Of a DNA stretch of 64,000 bases, positions 56,396 to 64,000 are shown piece by piece. Numbering within the stretch: position 1 is the stretch's first letter; each line of letters opens with the position of its first letter. The position numbers and the translations under genes are program-made. The DNA lies in NCBI GenBank assembly GCA_001916005.1, contig MNRP01000045.1, positions 21,403 through 85,402 on the forward strand, written 5' to 3'. This DNA is from Clostridium sp. 26_22 (lineage in GTDB: Bacteria; Bacillota; Clostridia; TANB77; CAG-508). The notes under the pieces are model-generated. The model did no database searches. It saw only the letters and a list, made by a program, of their open reading frames with translations, and had not been told where the DNA came from.

Positions 56396-59326
56396 ATGGA
56401 TGATATTATGGATGAAATAAAAGAAAAAATTAAAAATTGGATGAAACAGTCGCTTAAAGCAATATTAAAATCAAAACTTTTTATTTTGATATTGATAATT
56501 TGTATAATTGCATTTGTACTATGTCCGTTATTTATATATTTTATAAAAAAAGATGATTCGGCATTTAAAGAAAATGATAAAAAGAGTACATCTTATGTTG
56601 TTAAGAATAATACCAAAAGTGCAAAGCTAACATCAACAGGAATTCATACAGAAGCTACGGCAGAACAATTATGGAATGATATGACAGAAGCTGGATCAAG
56701 GGTAAATAATTATTTAGCCTCTCATGAAGAATTAGAAAAATTAATGAATGCGGAATTAATTACACAATATCCAAAAATTGGAAATGGAGGGTTAGATGGT
56801 ATTGTTGAATTTCAAAGAATTAAAGGCGATGGGACAAAAAAGAAGTTAACATATATAGATAAAAATACTTTTGAAATATATAAAGATAATTATACATCAA
56901 GTGGGGATACAAAAGTATTAGATTATTTTTCTCTAGATGATGATGGAAATGTGTTGGTTGCAATTTTAAATAAAACAACAGAGACATTGGAAACTAATGA
57001 TGATGAAATAAATGTTTCCGATTATACTGCAACTAACTTGGAAAAAATAGAAGATGGGAAATATAGAAGTATAAAATATGAAATTTCAACATCTACTATT
57101 GATTATAAATCAGTAGTTCAAAAATATACAATGCCATTCCAATATTTGTGGTCTTTATTAGTAATGACTCAGGATAAAGAATTTGTATTGGGATTAGCGG
57201 ATTTAGTAGGAAAAAGTGAGATTACTATTGGAATATATGATAATACCACAACAAATGTTAATGAAAATACATATACATATAAAAAAGAAATGAAAACTAC
57301 AACATATGCAGAATTAAATATTGCAGATGATTATGGAGTTAAAGGATATAATAAAGAAAGATATTGGGCTGATAATGATTCACCTAATTATGATGGTATT
57401 CATAAAGCTGAAACCAATAAAGAAGACACAGAATATAAAGTTGAAAATAAAATAGAAAGACAAACTTCTAAAATTGTAACTGTATTGGAAAAAGCTAATA
57501 CATGGATTGTAGATTATAGTAGAACAGCATCTAATCAAATTTCTTCTCCTGTTACATCTAAACCAAATGAAAGTGATTTGGAAGAGACAAGCTATGAAGA
57601 AAGAGGAGATAGTCCTAAAGATTCTAATCAAGATAATAGTTTATTGAAAAAAGATAATGTTGATGAATTTAGAGCTGAAGTAGATAAGTATATTAGAGAT
57701 AAAAAACCAAATGCAAATATAATTTTAAATTCATCAATTTTAAATAATGTAAAGACAGATAATGTAAAAGTTTCATATGTCAAGTGCCAGTATTTTATGC
57801 ATTTAGTTGATAGAAAAAAATCAACAACAACAACATCATCATCTAGTAAAATAGTATTAGGTACAAGTTCTTTATCTAGAAAAGATGATATTAATTCAAA
57901 AACTGATAATTTTGTTACATTATTTAGAGAAAGTTCTACAGCACTAAGTTATATTTTAGATGCACCAGATTTGTTGTTTGAAATATTAGAAAGTAATGAT
58001 GATACTGCTGATATGGTTGATTTAACAAAATATCTATTAAATAAGGCTACAGATTCTGATAGGTTTGGAGACATAGATCCAGATGAATTGTTTAAAATTT
58101 TTGATACAACTAATTTTACGAATATAGGATCATCATCAGGAAGAAATGTATCTATAAAGGGATGTAAAATTACAAGAGATGAATTTATATCAGCTGTAAA
58201 GAATTACAGAAGTGATACAGATTATCAAACATATTTAGCAGCAAATGCAGAAAATTTTTATGATATTTGTACGGCTGGTAATAACGATATAAATCCTTGT
58301 TTAGTATTTGCTCATGCAGCTTTAGAAACTGGATGGGGAACAAGTTCTGATTGTAAAAATTATAATAACTTTTTTGGAATGGGACATGGAAATTCTCAAG
58401 ATTCGGGAAAAGGATATTCTTCGGCAGCAGAGTCTATACAAGATTATTGTGATTGGATAAATAATAAAATTAGTAATCCATCTTCAATTGTGCAAGATTA
58501 TGCAACAGTAGATAGCAAGTTTTCAGATACTTCTTCAATTTATGCTGTTTATGCTGCATATGCATATTTAGGTGATACACATATTTCTGATGAACCAGAT
58601 TTCAATAACCCAAATCAAAGCTATTATGAAAGTCAGGGTTCTAACTGGGGAACAGGTGGACGTATATACTTACCTCTTATATATGGAGACAATTATGCTA
58701 AAGAATGTGGACACCCAAATGGAAGTGATGAGACTACAACAAAAGAAAGAGCAGATTATTCAGTATATACAACTAATAAAAGGGTTTCTATAGCAGAAGA
58801 AATTTTTGGAGCAAGTTGTTTAATAAGAACAGCTGGAAGTGGTGATAGTAGTTCTATTTTAAATGTTGCTAATTCGATACATTCATATATGGAAGAAAAT
58901 TCATATAGTTATTGTATACTAGGTGCAGAAGATAATAATCATGAGGGTGAATGTGGATTAGATGCTACATTTGAAGATTCAAAAACGAATCATCATTTAA
59001 CATGTTGTGCAACATATGTATCTTGGGTTTTACAAGATGCAGGAGCCATTGAAGATAGCGAACATACTGACAGTTCTTCAGCATTAGCAACTTTATTAGA
59101 ATCTAAAGGATGGACTAAAATTGAAACATATGATGAGCTAGAGGCAGGAGATATCGTATTTATGACATGTAATACAACAGATACTATAGAACATACACAA
59201 ATTTATGCAGGTAATAATGAATGGTATAATGCTGGAACTGCGGCAGCTATTCAAAATTCAGCACCAGCTAATCAAGGAGATTATGCAAGACAACATTTCT
59301 TATATGCTTATAGAGTGTCTAAGTAG
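56396..59326 (+). CDS. Membrane-anchored bifunctional wall hydrolase (glucosaminidase + NlpC/CHAP-like)
   Basis: 976 aa. One membrane helix (~25-50) and a large unassigned region (~60-600) precede two enzymes. Residues ~600-790 are a glucosaminidase-type domain with catalytic Glu in AHAALETGWGTS and NNFFGMGHGNSQ. Residues ~830-976 are an NlpC/P60- or CHAP-like peptidase with Cys in CCATYVSWVLQDAG and His in IEHTQIYAG. This mirrors CwlT of ICEBs1, the VirB1-like enzyme that opens the wall for a T4SS, but is about three times larger. An in-frame ATG at 56408 is an alternative start. The two active sites look intact. Confidence 0.85.
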   Translation: MDDIMDEIKEKIKNWMKQSLKAILKSKLFILILIICIIAFVLCPLFIYFIKKDDSAFKENDKKSTSYVVKNNTKSAKLTSTGIHTEATAEQLWNDMTEAGSRVNNYLASHEELEKLMNAELITQYPKIGNGGLDGIVEFQRIKGDGTKKKLTYIDKNTFEIYKDNYTSSGDTKVLDYFSLDDDGNVLVAILNKTTETLETNDDEINVSDYTATNLEKIEDGKYRSIKYEISTSTIDYKSVVQKYTMPFQYLWSLLVMTQDKEFVLGLADLVGKSEITIGIYDNTTTNVNENTYTYKKEMKTTTYAELNIADDYGVKGYNKERYWADNDSPNYDGIHKAETNKEDTEYKVENKIERQTSKIVTVLEKANTWIVDYSRTASNQISSPVTSKPNESDLEETSYEERGDSPKDSNQDNSLLKKDNVDEFRAEVDKYIRDKKPNANIILNSSILNNVKTDNVKVSYVKCQYFMHLVDRKKSTTTTSSSSKIVLGTSSLSRKDDINSKTDNFVTLFRESSTALSYILDAPDLLFEILESNDDTADMVDLTKYLLNKATDSDRFGDIDPDELFKIFDTTNFTNIGSSSGRNVSIKGCKITRDEFISAVKNYRSDTDYQTYLAANAENFYDICTAGNNDINPCLVFAHAALETGWGTSSDCKNYNNFFGMGHGNSQDSGKGYSSAAESIQDYCDWINNKISNPSSIVQDYATVDSKFSDTSSIYAVYAAYAYLGDTHISDEPDFNNPNQSYYESQGSNWGTGGRIYLPLIYGDNYAKECGHPNGSDETTTKERADYSVYTTNKRVSIAEEIFGASCLIRTAGSGDSSSILNVANSIHSYMEENSYSYCILGAEDNNHEGECGLDATFEDSKTNHHLTCCATYVSWVLQDAGAIEDSEHTDSSSALATLLESKGWTKIETYDELEAGDIVFMTCNTTDTIEHTQIYAGNNEWYNAGTAAAIQNSAPANQGDYARQHFLYAYRVSK

Positions 59327-59335
59327 GAGGAAATA

Positions 59336-60733
59336 ATGAAAATAGATATAAAAAAATTAAAAATATTAATTTTTATAGTGTTTTTTGTAATTATTTTATT
59401 ATTAGGAATAATAATATTTACATTAAAAAATAATTCTCAAAAAGATAGTGAAAAAATAACAGATTCTCAGTTTCCAGAAGATGCAATAGTAATTAATAAT
59501 AATTACCAAAAACTCACATCAATAAATACTTTCTTAACTTTGAAAAATTGTGTAGATTTATATTATTCTAAATATTCTAGTTGTTTTATGACAGTGGATC
59601 AATATAGAGAAAATTATAATATGCAATATAATGAAAGTAGTGATAATGGAGCAGCTATAGATAAAGCTTGTGAGTCTGCCAGAAAGATATATCTTTCTAT
59701 GTTAATGGATGATTATGTAAAAGATGAAAATATTACTTTAGACAATTTTACTATGAAAGTAAATAAAATAGGGCAAGTAAAAGCTACAATTACTGAAATT
59801 TATGAACAACAAAAAAATGAAAATACATCAGCATTTTTTGTAAAAGGATATTTAAGAGATAAAGAAACAGATAAAAATACTAATTTGAATATTGTTTTGA
59901 TTGTGGATAAGAAAAATAAATCTTTTAAAATATATCCAAAGGAATATTATGAAAATAAAAAATTTAATGAATTAAAAATTGGTGATGTTGCTAATATTGA
60001 TATACCAGATGAAATTCAATTGAATAATAATGAAAGTATAGCTAATAAATATAATTATCAAAATTTTTCTAGTGAAGCTATAATACAATTTTTGATTGAA
60101 AAATGTAAAGAAGAAATGTTATATAATACTCAAAATGCATATAATGATTTAGATGATGAGTATAAAAAAGCAAAATTTGCAGATTATAATGAGTTTCTAA
60201 ACTATGTTGAGATAAATAATAAAAAATATAAATCTATGTCAGCAAGTAAATATTCAAAAAATGTTTATAATAATTATAACCAATATGTGTGTGTAGATAA
60301 TAATAACAATTATTACATTTTTAATCAAGATAAAAAAGATTTAACTAAATTTTCATTAATATTAGATACGTATACTGTAGATATACCACAGTTTATAGAA
60401 AAGTATGAAAAAGCATCAAATAATGAAAGAGTAGCATTAAATATTAATAAATTTATTAGTGCTATAAATGATGAAAGTTATAAATATGCATATTCATTAT
60501 TATCAGATAGCTTTAAGCAAAATAATTTTACTACACAACAACAATTTGAGAATTATATAAAACAAATTTTATATGAGAATAATATAATTAAAGATGTAAG
60601 TTGTGAAGAACAAGGAAAATATTATATAGCTACTACAAAAATTGCAAATTCGGTAGGTGAAGAAAAGGAAATTAAATTTATAGTAAAATTGGATGAAGAA
60701 AGAAAGTTTGAAATGTCATTTGAAATTAAATAG
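59336..60733 (+). CDS. Membrane-anchored protein with NTF2-like repeats (T4SS-2)
   Basis: 465 aa. One N-terminal membrane helix (~8-32), then three related segments, each starting with a helix and an NTF2-like pattern: INTFLTLKNCVDLYYSKYSS (~60), IQFLIEKCKEEMLYNTQNAY (~245) and INKFISAINDESYKYAYSLL (~370). The last resembles the NTF2-like part of the 319-aa protein upstream. Likely a second VirB8/TcpC-type scaffold. GGAGG precedes the ATG. Last gene of the operon before a terminator. Confidence 0.6.
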   Translation: MKIDIKKLKILIFIVFFVIILLLGIIIFTLKNNSQKDSEKITDSQFPEDAIVINNNYQKLTSINTFLTLKNCVDLYYSKYSSCFMTVDQYRENYNMQYNESSDNGAAIDKACESARKIYLSMLMDDYVKDENITLDNFTMKVNKIGQVKATITEIYEQQKNENTSAFFVKGYLRDKETDKNTNLNIVLIVDKKNKSFKIYPKEYYENKKFNELKIGDVANIDIPDEIQLNNNESIANKYNYQNFSSEAIIQFLIEKCKEEMLYNTQNAYNDLDDEYKKAKFADYNEFLNYVEINNKKYKSMSASKYSKNVYNNYNQYVCVDNNNNYYIFNQDKKDLTKFSLILDTYTVDIPQFIEKYEKASNNERVALNINKFISAINDESYKYAYSLLSDSFKQNNFTTQQQFENYIKQILYENNIIKDVSCEEQGKYYIATTKIANSVGEEKEIKFIVKLDEERKFEMSFEIK

Positions 60734-60737
60734 AGTT

Positions 60738-60767
60738 AAAAAGGGCTTGAAAAAGCTCTTTTTTTCT
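60738..60767 (+). terminator. Terminator of the T4SS-2 operon
   Basis: AAGGGCTT (60741-60748) pairs with AAGCTCTT (60753-60760) through one wobble with a GAAA loop, followed by a T-run. Confidence 0.8.
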
Positions 60768-60795
60768 TGTAAAATATATGTGGAGGAACAAAAAT

Positions 60796-61521
60796 ATGAT
60801 AGAGATAAATAATATTTCAAAAGAATATAAAAAAAATAAAAAAGTTATAAATAATTTAAGTATGAAGATAAATAATGGAGAAATCTTTGGATTTTTAGGT
60901 CCGAATGGAGCTGGAAAAACTACAACTATAAAAATGATAACAGGAATATTAGATGTTGATGAAGGTGATATTTTAATAGATAATTATAGTATAAAAAGTA
61001 AACCTGTAGAGGCCAAAAAGAATATAGGTTTAGTATTAGATAATCCAGATGTTTTTTTGAAGTTAAAGGGAATTGAATATTTAAATTTTGTTGCTGATGT
61101 TTATGATGTTTCTGAAAAACAGAGAATAAGTGTAATAAAAAATTTATCAGAAATATTTGAATTAAAAGATGTTTTGAATAATAAAATTCAAAGTTATTCA
61201 CATGGTATGAAACAAAAATTATTAATAATAAGTTCTTTATTAAGTAATCCTAAAAATTGGATTTTAGATGAACCAATGACTGGATTAGATCCAAAGTCTT
61301 TTTTTGAATTAAAAAATTTAATGAGAGAACATGCCCAAAATGGTAATGCAGTATTTTTTTCAACACATATATTAGATGTTGCTGAAAAATTATGTGATAG
61401 AGTTGCTATTATAGACAAAGGAAAGTTATTGTTTATTGGAACTTATCAAGAAATGAAAGATGAATTAGAAGAAAATAAATCATTAGAAGAATTATTTATG
61501 GAGATTACAAATAATGAATAA
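60796..61521 (+). CDS. ABC transporter ATP-binding protein
   Basis: 241 aa from the ATG at 60796, 8 nt after GGAGGA; the ORF can be read from 60778, ahead of that site. Walker A is FLGPNGAGKTTTIKMI, the signature is YSHGMKQKLLI (a Gly-for-Ser-type variant of LSGGQ), Walker B is WILDEPMTGLDP, and the switch His is in FSTHILD. Resembles multidrug- or bacteriocin-type exporter ATPases. It overlaps the permease gene by 8 nt. Confidence 0.92.
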   Translation: MIEINNISKEYKKNKKVINNLSMKINNGEIFGFLGPNGAGKTTTIKMITGILDVDEGDILIDNYSIKSKPVEAKKNIGLVLDNPDVFLKLKGIEYLNFVADVYDVSEKQRISVIKNLSEIFELKDVLNNKIQSYSHGMKQKLLIISSLLSNPKNWILDEPMTGLDPKSFFELKNLMREHAQNGNAVFFSTHILDVAEKLCDRVAIIDKGKLLFIGTYQEMKDELEENKSLEELFMEITNNE

Positions 61522-63202
61522 AAAAATAAATAAAATTTTTAGTTTAAGTAAAATATTATTAAAAGACTCAATACAAAATTTTAATATCTTTGATAAAGAT
61601 GTTAAAAAAATAAATAAAAAAAATCCGATTTTTTGGTTATTATTAATAGTTATAATAGCAGTTTCTTATATTAGCTATGAGATTATTGATGGACTAAATA
61701 GCATTAAACAAGTAGAAATATTTTTGTATATTTTTCCGTTATTTTTATTTATGTTATTTTTATTTCAAACAATTTTAAATAGTATAAATTTGTATTTTTT
61801 TTCTAATGATTTAGAATTAATTTTACCAATGCCATTTAAAGCTGATGAAATATTAATATCAAAATTTATTACAATAACTGTAAATATGTATTTTTCGGAA
61901 TTTATTTTTGCATTATTTCCTTTAATAATATATGGAATATTTACGTTTTCTAGTATGGCATATTATATTTATTTAATGTTGTTTTTATTAATATTTCCTA
62001 TATTTCCAGTATTAATAGTTAGTATTTTTGTTATGCTTTTTGTTAAAATTTCACGAGTTATTAAAAATAAAGATATTTTTCAAATAGTACTGACATTGAT
62101 TTTTTTATTTTTTGTTTTTGTGCTTGAATTTAAATTAACTAATAATATAGTTAGTAAGGAAATGATAGGAGAAATAGAAGCAACTCAGGCAGAAGAATTG
62201 GTTAATAAATTTTATGCAAGAATTGAAAATATAAATAAATATTTAATTATTATAAATCCAAGTATAAATATGTTAAAAAAATTAAATTTTATTTCTATTT
62301 TGGAGTTTTTTAAAATATTAATTATAAATATATTTTTATTTTTAATTTTAATTTTTTTAGGAAATAAATTTTATATAAAAAATATACTTAAATGTAATGC
62401 TTTTTATAAAATAAAAAAAATAAATAAAATTAATTATGAAAAAAAATGCAAAAAAAAATCAAAAGGAAAATCATATATTATAAAAGAATTAAAAACATTA
62501 TTAAAAAATCCTACATACTTTATTCAATGTATTTATCCTTCATTGATAATTATGGCATCTATTGCAATTATAGTAATAAAAACATTACCTAATTTAAGAG
62601 AATTTTTTGCTTCAAATATGATGGAGGAATTTGGAGAGATTAATATAGATTTTTATTTTATAAGTATTATATTAGTAATAACACAAGTTGTTTTTGCTAT
62701 ATCTAACATTGCTATAACTTCAATTTCAAGAGATGGAAAAAATGCTATTTTTATGAAATATATTCCAATAAGTTTGTATAAGCAATATATATATAAGATG
62801 GTACCACAGTTTCTAATGAATTTAATAAATATTGTTTTTGTGATTATACTTGAAAAAATATTATTTGTTGACACACCAATATTAATACTTGTATATATTT
62901 TTATAATAACAAATTTATTAAATATTATTAATTGTATGATTTTAGTCATTATTGATTTTATAAATCCAAAATTAAATTGGGATGCAGAATATCAGGCAAT
63001 AAAACAAAATAATAATAAAATATATCAATATGTTATGTCTATTATTATTATATTAATATTACTATACTTTTCAAAAATTTTATCAAATATGAATTTAAAT
63101 ATGGCTTGTAGTATTATAATATTAATATTATTAATAATTATAATTTTTGTAAATATATTAGTTAAGAAAAATGTAGTTAAATTATATAAAAAAATAAAAT
63201 AG
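61514..63202 (+). CDS. ABC exporter permease (ABC-2-like)
   Basis: 562 aa with about 12 hydrophobic helices, a basic cytoplasmic loop near residue 300 (KINYEKKCKKKSKGKSY) and motifs such as NDLELILPMPFKADEIL and SISRDGKNAIFMKYIPIS, typical of the large single-chain ABC-2-like permeases that pair with one ATPase. Translational coupling with the ATPase gene via the 8-nt overlap. The substrate is unknown. Confidence 0.8.
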   Translation: MNKKINKIFSLSKILLKDSIQNFNIFDKDVKKINKKNPIFWLLLIVIIAVSYISYEIIDGLNSIKQVEIFLYIFPLFLFMLFLFQTILNSINLYFFSNDLELILPMPFKADEILISKFITITVNMYFSEFIFALFPLIIYGIFTFSSMAYYIYLMLFLLIFPIFPVLIVSIFVMLFVKISRVIKNKDIFQIVLTLIFLFFVFVLEFKLTNNIVSKEMIGEIEATQAEELVNKFYARIENINKYLIIINPSINMLKKLNFISILEFFKILIINIFLFLILIFLGNKFYIKNILKCNAFYKIKKINKINYEKKCKKKSKGKSYIIKELKTLLKNPTYFIQCIYPSLIIMASIAIIVIKTLPNLREFFASNMMEEFGEINIDFYFISIILVITQVVFAISNIAITSISRDGKNAIFMKYIPISLYKQYIYKMVPQFLMNLINIVFVIILEKILFVDTPILILVYIFIITNLLNIINCMILVIIDFINPKLNWDAEYQAIKQNNNKIYQYVMSIIIILILLYFSKILSNMNLNMACSIIILILLIIIIFVNILVKKNVVKLYKKIK

Positions 63203-63228
63203 AAAATTAATTTCTATTTTATTTTTTT
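63196..63228. terminator. Bidirectional terminator
   Basis: A 10-bp stem (63196-63205 with 63211-63220) between the convergent permease and J-protein genes, flanked by A- and T-runs. Confidence 0.75.
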
Positions 63229-63241
63229 ATTAAAGAATATT

Positions 63242-63805
63242 TTAAAAATACGAAAAATCAAAAAAATTTATTAAAAAATTTCTTGTGTAAGGAATACAAA
63301 ATAAAATGAAAAATATAAATATAAAAATAAATATTGTTAAAAATAATGCAAAAATATTTTCAAGAATACTATTAAGGTTATATTTTTGTCGAATATTTTC
63401 AGAATAATTATTATTAATATTTTTATTATTATTTAAATTATTTTTATTAATATCATTATAATTTAAATTTTCATTAATTTTGTTATTAAAATTATTATTA
63501 AAATTATTTTTTAAATAATTAATTTCATTTTTTAATTTTAAATTTTCATTAATTAAATTATTATAATCCTCAACAGAAAATTCAGTTTGTTTTAAATTTA
63601 AATCATAATTTTTTCTCTTTTCAGAATCTGATAAAACTTCAAAGGCTTCATTAATTAATTTAATTTTTTCTTCATATTCAGCCTTTAAATTATTATCTTG
63701 TAAATCAGGATGATATTTTTTAACTAATGTTTTATATGCTTTTTCAATTATTTCTGGAGATGCATTTTTATTTACTTCTAAAATATCGTAATAATTTTTT
63801 TTCAA
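63242..63805 (-). CDS. J-domain protein with C-terminal membrane anchor
   Basis: 187 aa from a TTG start 9 nt after AAAGGA. The J domain spans residues 3-70 with the HPD tripeptide intact (KKYHPDLQ). It is followed by a coiled, strongly Asn-rich linker (~95-140) and one C-terminal membrane helix (~148-172). It lacks the Gly/Phe and zinc-finger parts of DnaJ, so it is a specialised Hsp70 co-chaperone tethered to the membrane. The ~195 nt upstream to the window end hold no further supported gene. Confidence 0.85.
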   Translation of the reverse strand: MKKNYYDILEVNKNASPEIIEKAYKTLVKKYHPDLQDNNLKAEYEEKIKLINEAFEVLSDSEKRKNYDLNLKQTEFSVEDYNNLINENLKLKNEINYLKNNFNNNFNNKINENLNYNDINKNNLNNNKNINNNYSENIRQKYNLNSILENIFALFLTIFIFIFIFFILFCIPYTRNFLINFFDFSYF

Positions 63806-64000
63806 TTAAATCAATCCTTTCATAATTAATATACCATAAAAATTAATTTATTAAAATAAAAAACACAAAAAAAATTAATTTTCATATATTATATCAGGTG
63901 ATTAGTTTGAAAGAAATAATTATAAAAATAAAACCAAAATAATCAAAAAAGAGCATAGTGCCCCCTTACCCCCAGAAAATAAATTATATAACGGGAGTAG

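Noticed and set aside
63909..63944. Tiny TTG-started frame (11 codons) after AGGTGAT near the window end
   Set aside because: Too short and without similarity to any small protein I know, including SpoVM.

Overview
The window is the replication-origin region of a very AT-rich Gram-positive bacterium, most likely an uncultured gut-type Clostridia (Bacillota). This rests on the order rpmH-rnpA-yidD-yidC-jag-mnmE-mnmG-rsmG-parA-parB to the right and dnaA-dnaN-recF-gyrB to the left of a DnaA-box-rich gap at about 35.66-36.0 kb, plus strong Shine-Dalgarno sites, VanW/CapA surface proteins, DUF975 and DUF4446. The rlbA/yaaA-type S4 gene usually found between dnaN and recF, and remB, are missing.

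Layout. 0-14.5 kb: a 7TM histidine kinase and a REC-HD-GYP regulator, Tex, an ABC-F ATPase, CapA, CorA, VanW, a small carbohydrate-binding protein, an SDR and four tRNA loci (one tRNA-Glu is internally deleted). 14.8-20.4 kb (+) and 23.1-28.7 kb (-), on either side of gyrA: a first type IV secretion-like locus (T4SS-1) with a coupling ATPase, VirB2-, VirB6- and PrgI-like proteins, then DnaD and a DnaC/DnaI-type helicase loader; on the other strand VirB4, its N-domain partner, a TadZ/MinD-like ATPase and a prepilin-like protein. 28.8-29.3 kb: a probable large structured RNA. 29.3-45.5 kb: the origin core. 45.8-46.95 kb: an IS481/IS3-like insertion. 47-47.35 kb: two tRNA-Ser genes. 47.5-60.7 kb: a second T4SS-like operon (T4SS-2) with three VirB2-like pilins, PrgI, VirB4 and partner, a large VirB6, two membrane-anchored NTF2-like (VirB8-type) proteins and a two-domain wall hydrolase. 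60.8-63.8 kb: an ABC exporter and a membrane J-protein. No relaxase is visible in either T4SS locus, so they look like resident secretion or surface machines rather than complete conjugative elements.

The most striking signal is translational. Three genes (mnmE, the dnaC-like loader, the T4SS-2 virB6) each need one +1 frameshift, and each shift falls exactly on an in-frame CGG in the same context, YYA-CGG-WA. Scanning by eye, I found no in-frame CGG in any uninterrupted gene here; dozens of other CGG trinucleotides on coding strands are all split across codons. In each case removing the C (or reading CGGN as one unit) restores a conserved glycine. This suggests that CGG is an unassigned or hungry codon, or part of a quadruplet, that triggers +1 recoding; a systematic sequence artefact is the main alternative. 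Separately, four T4SS-1 genes have no usable ATG/GTG/TTG start and appear to begin at AUU or AUA behind good Shine-Dalgarno sites, including a 178-aa gene that ordinary start rules would miss.
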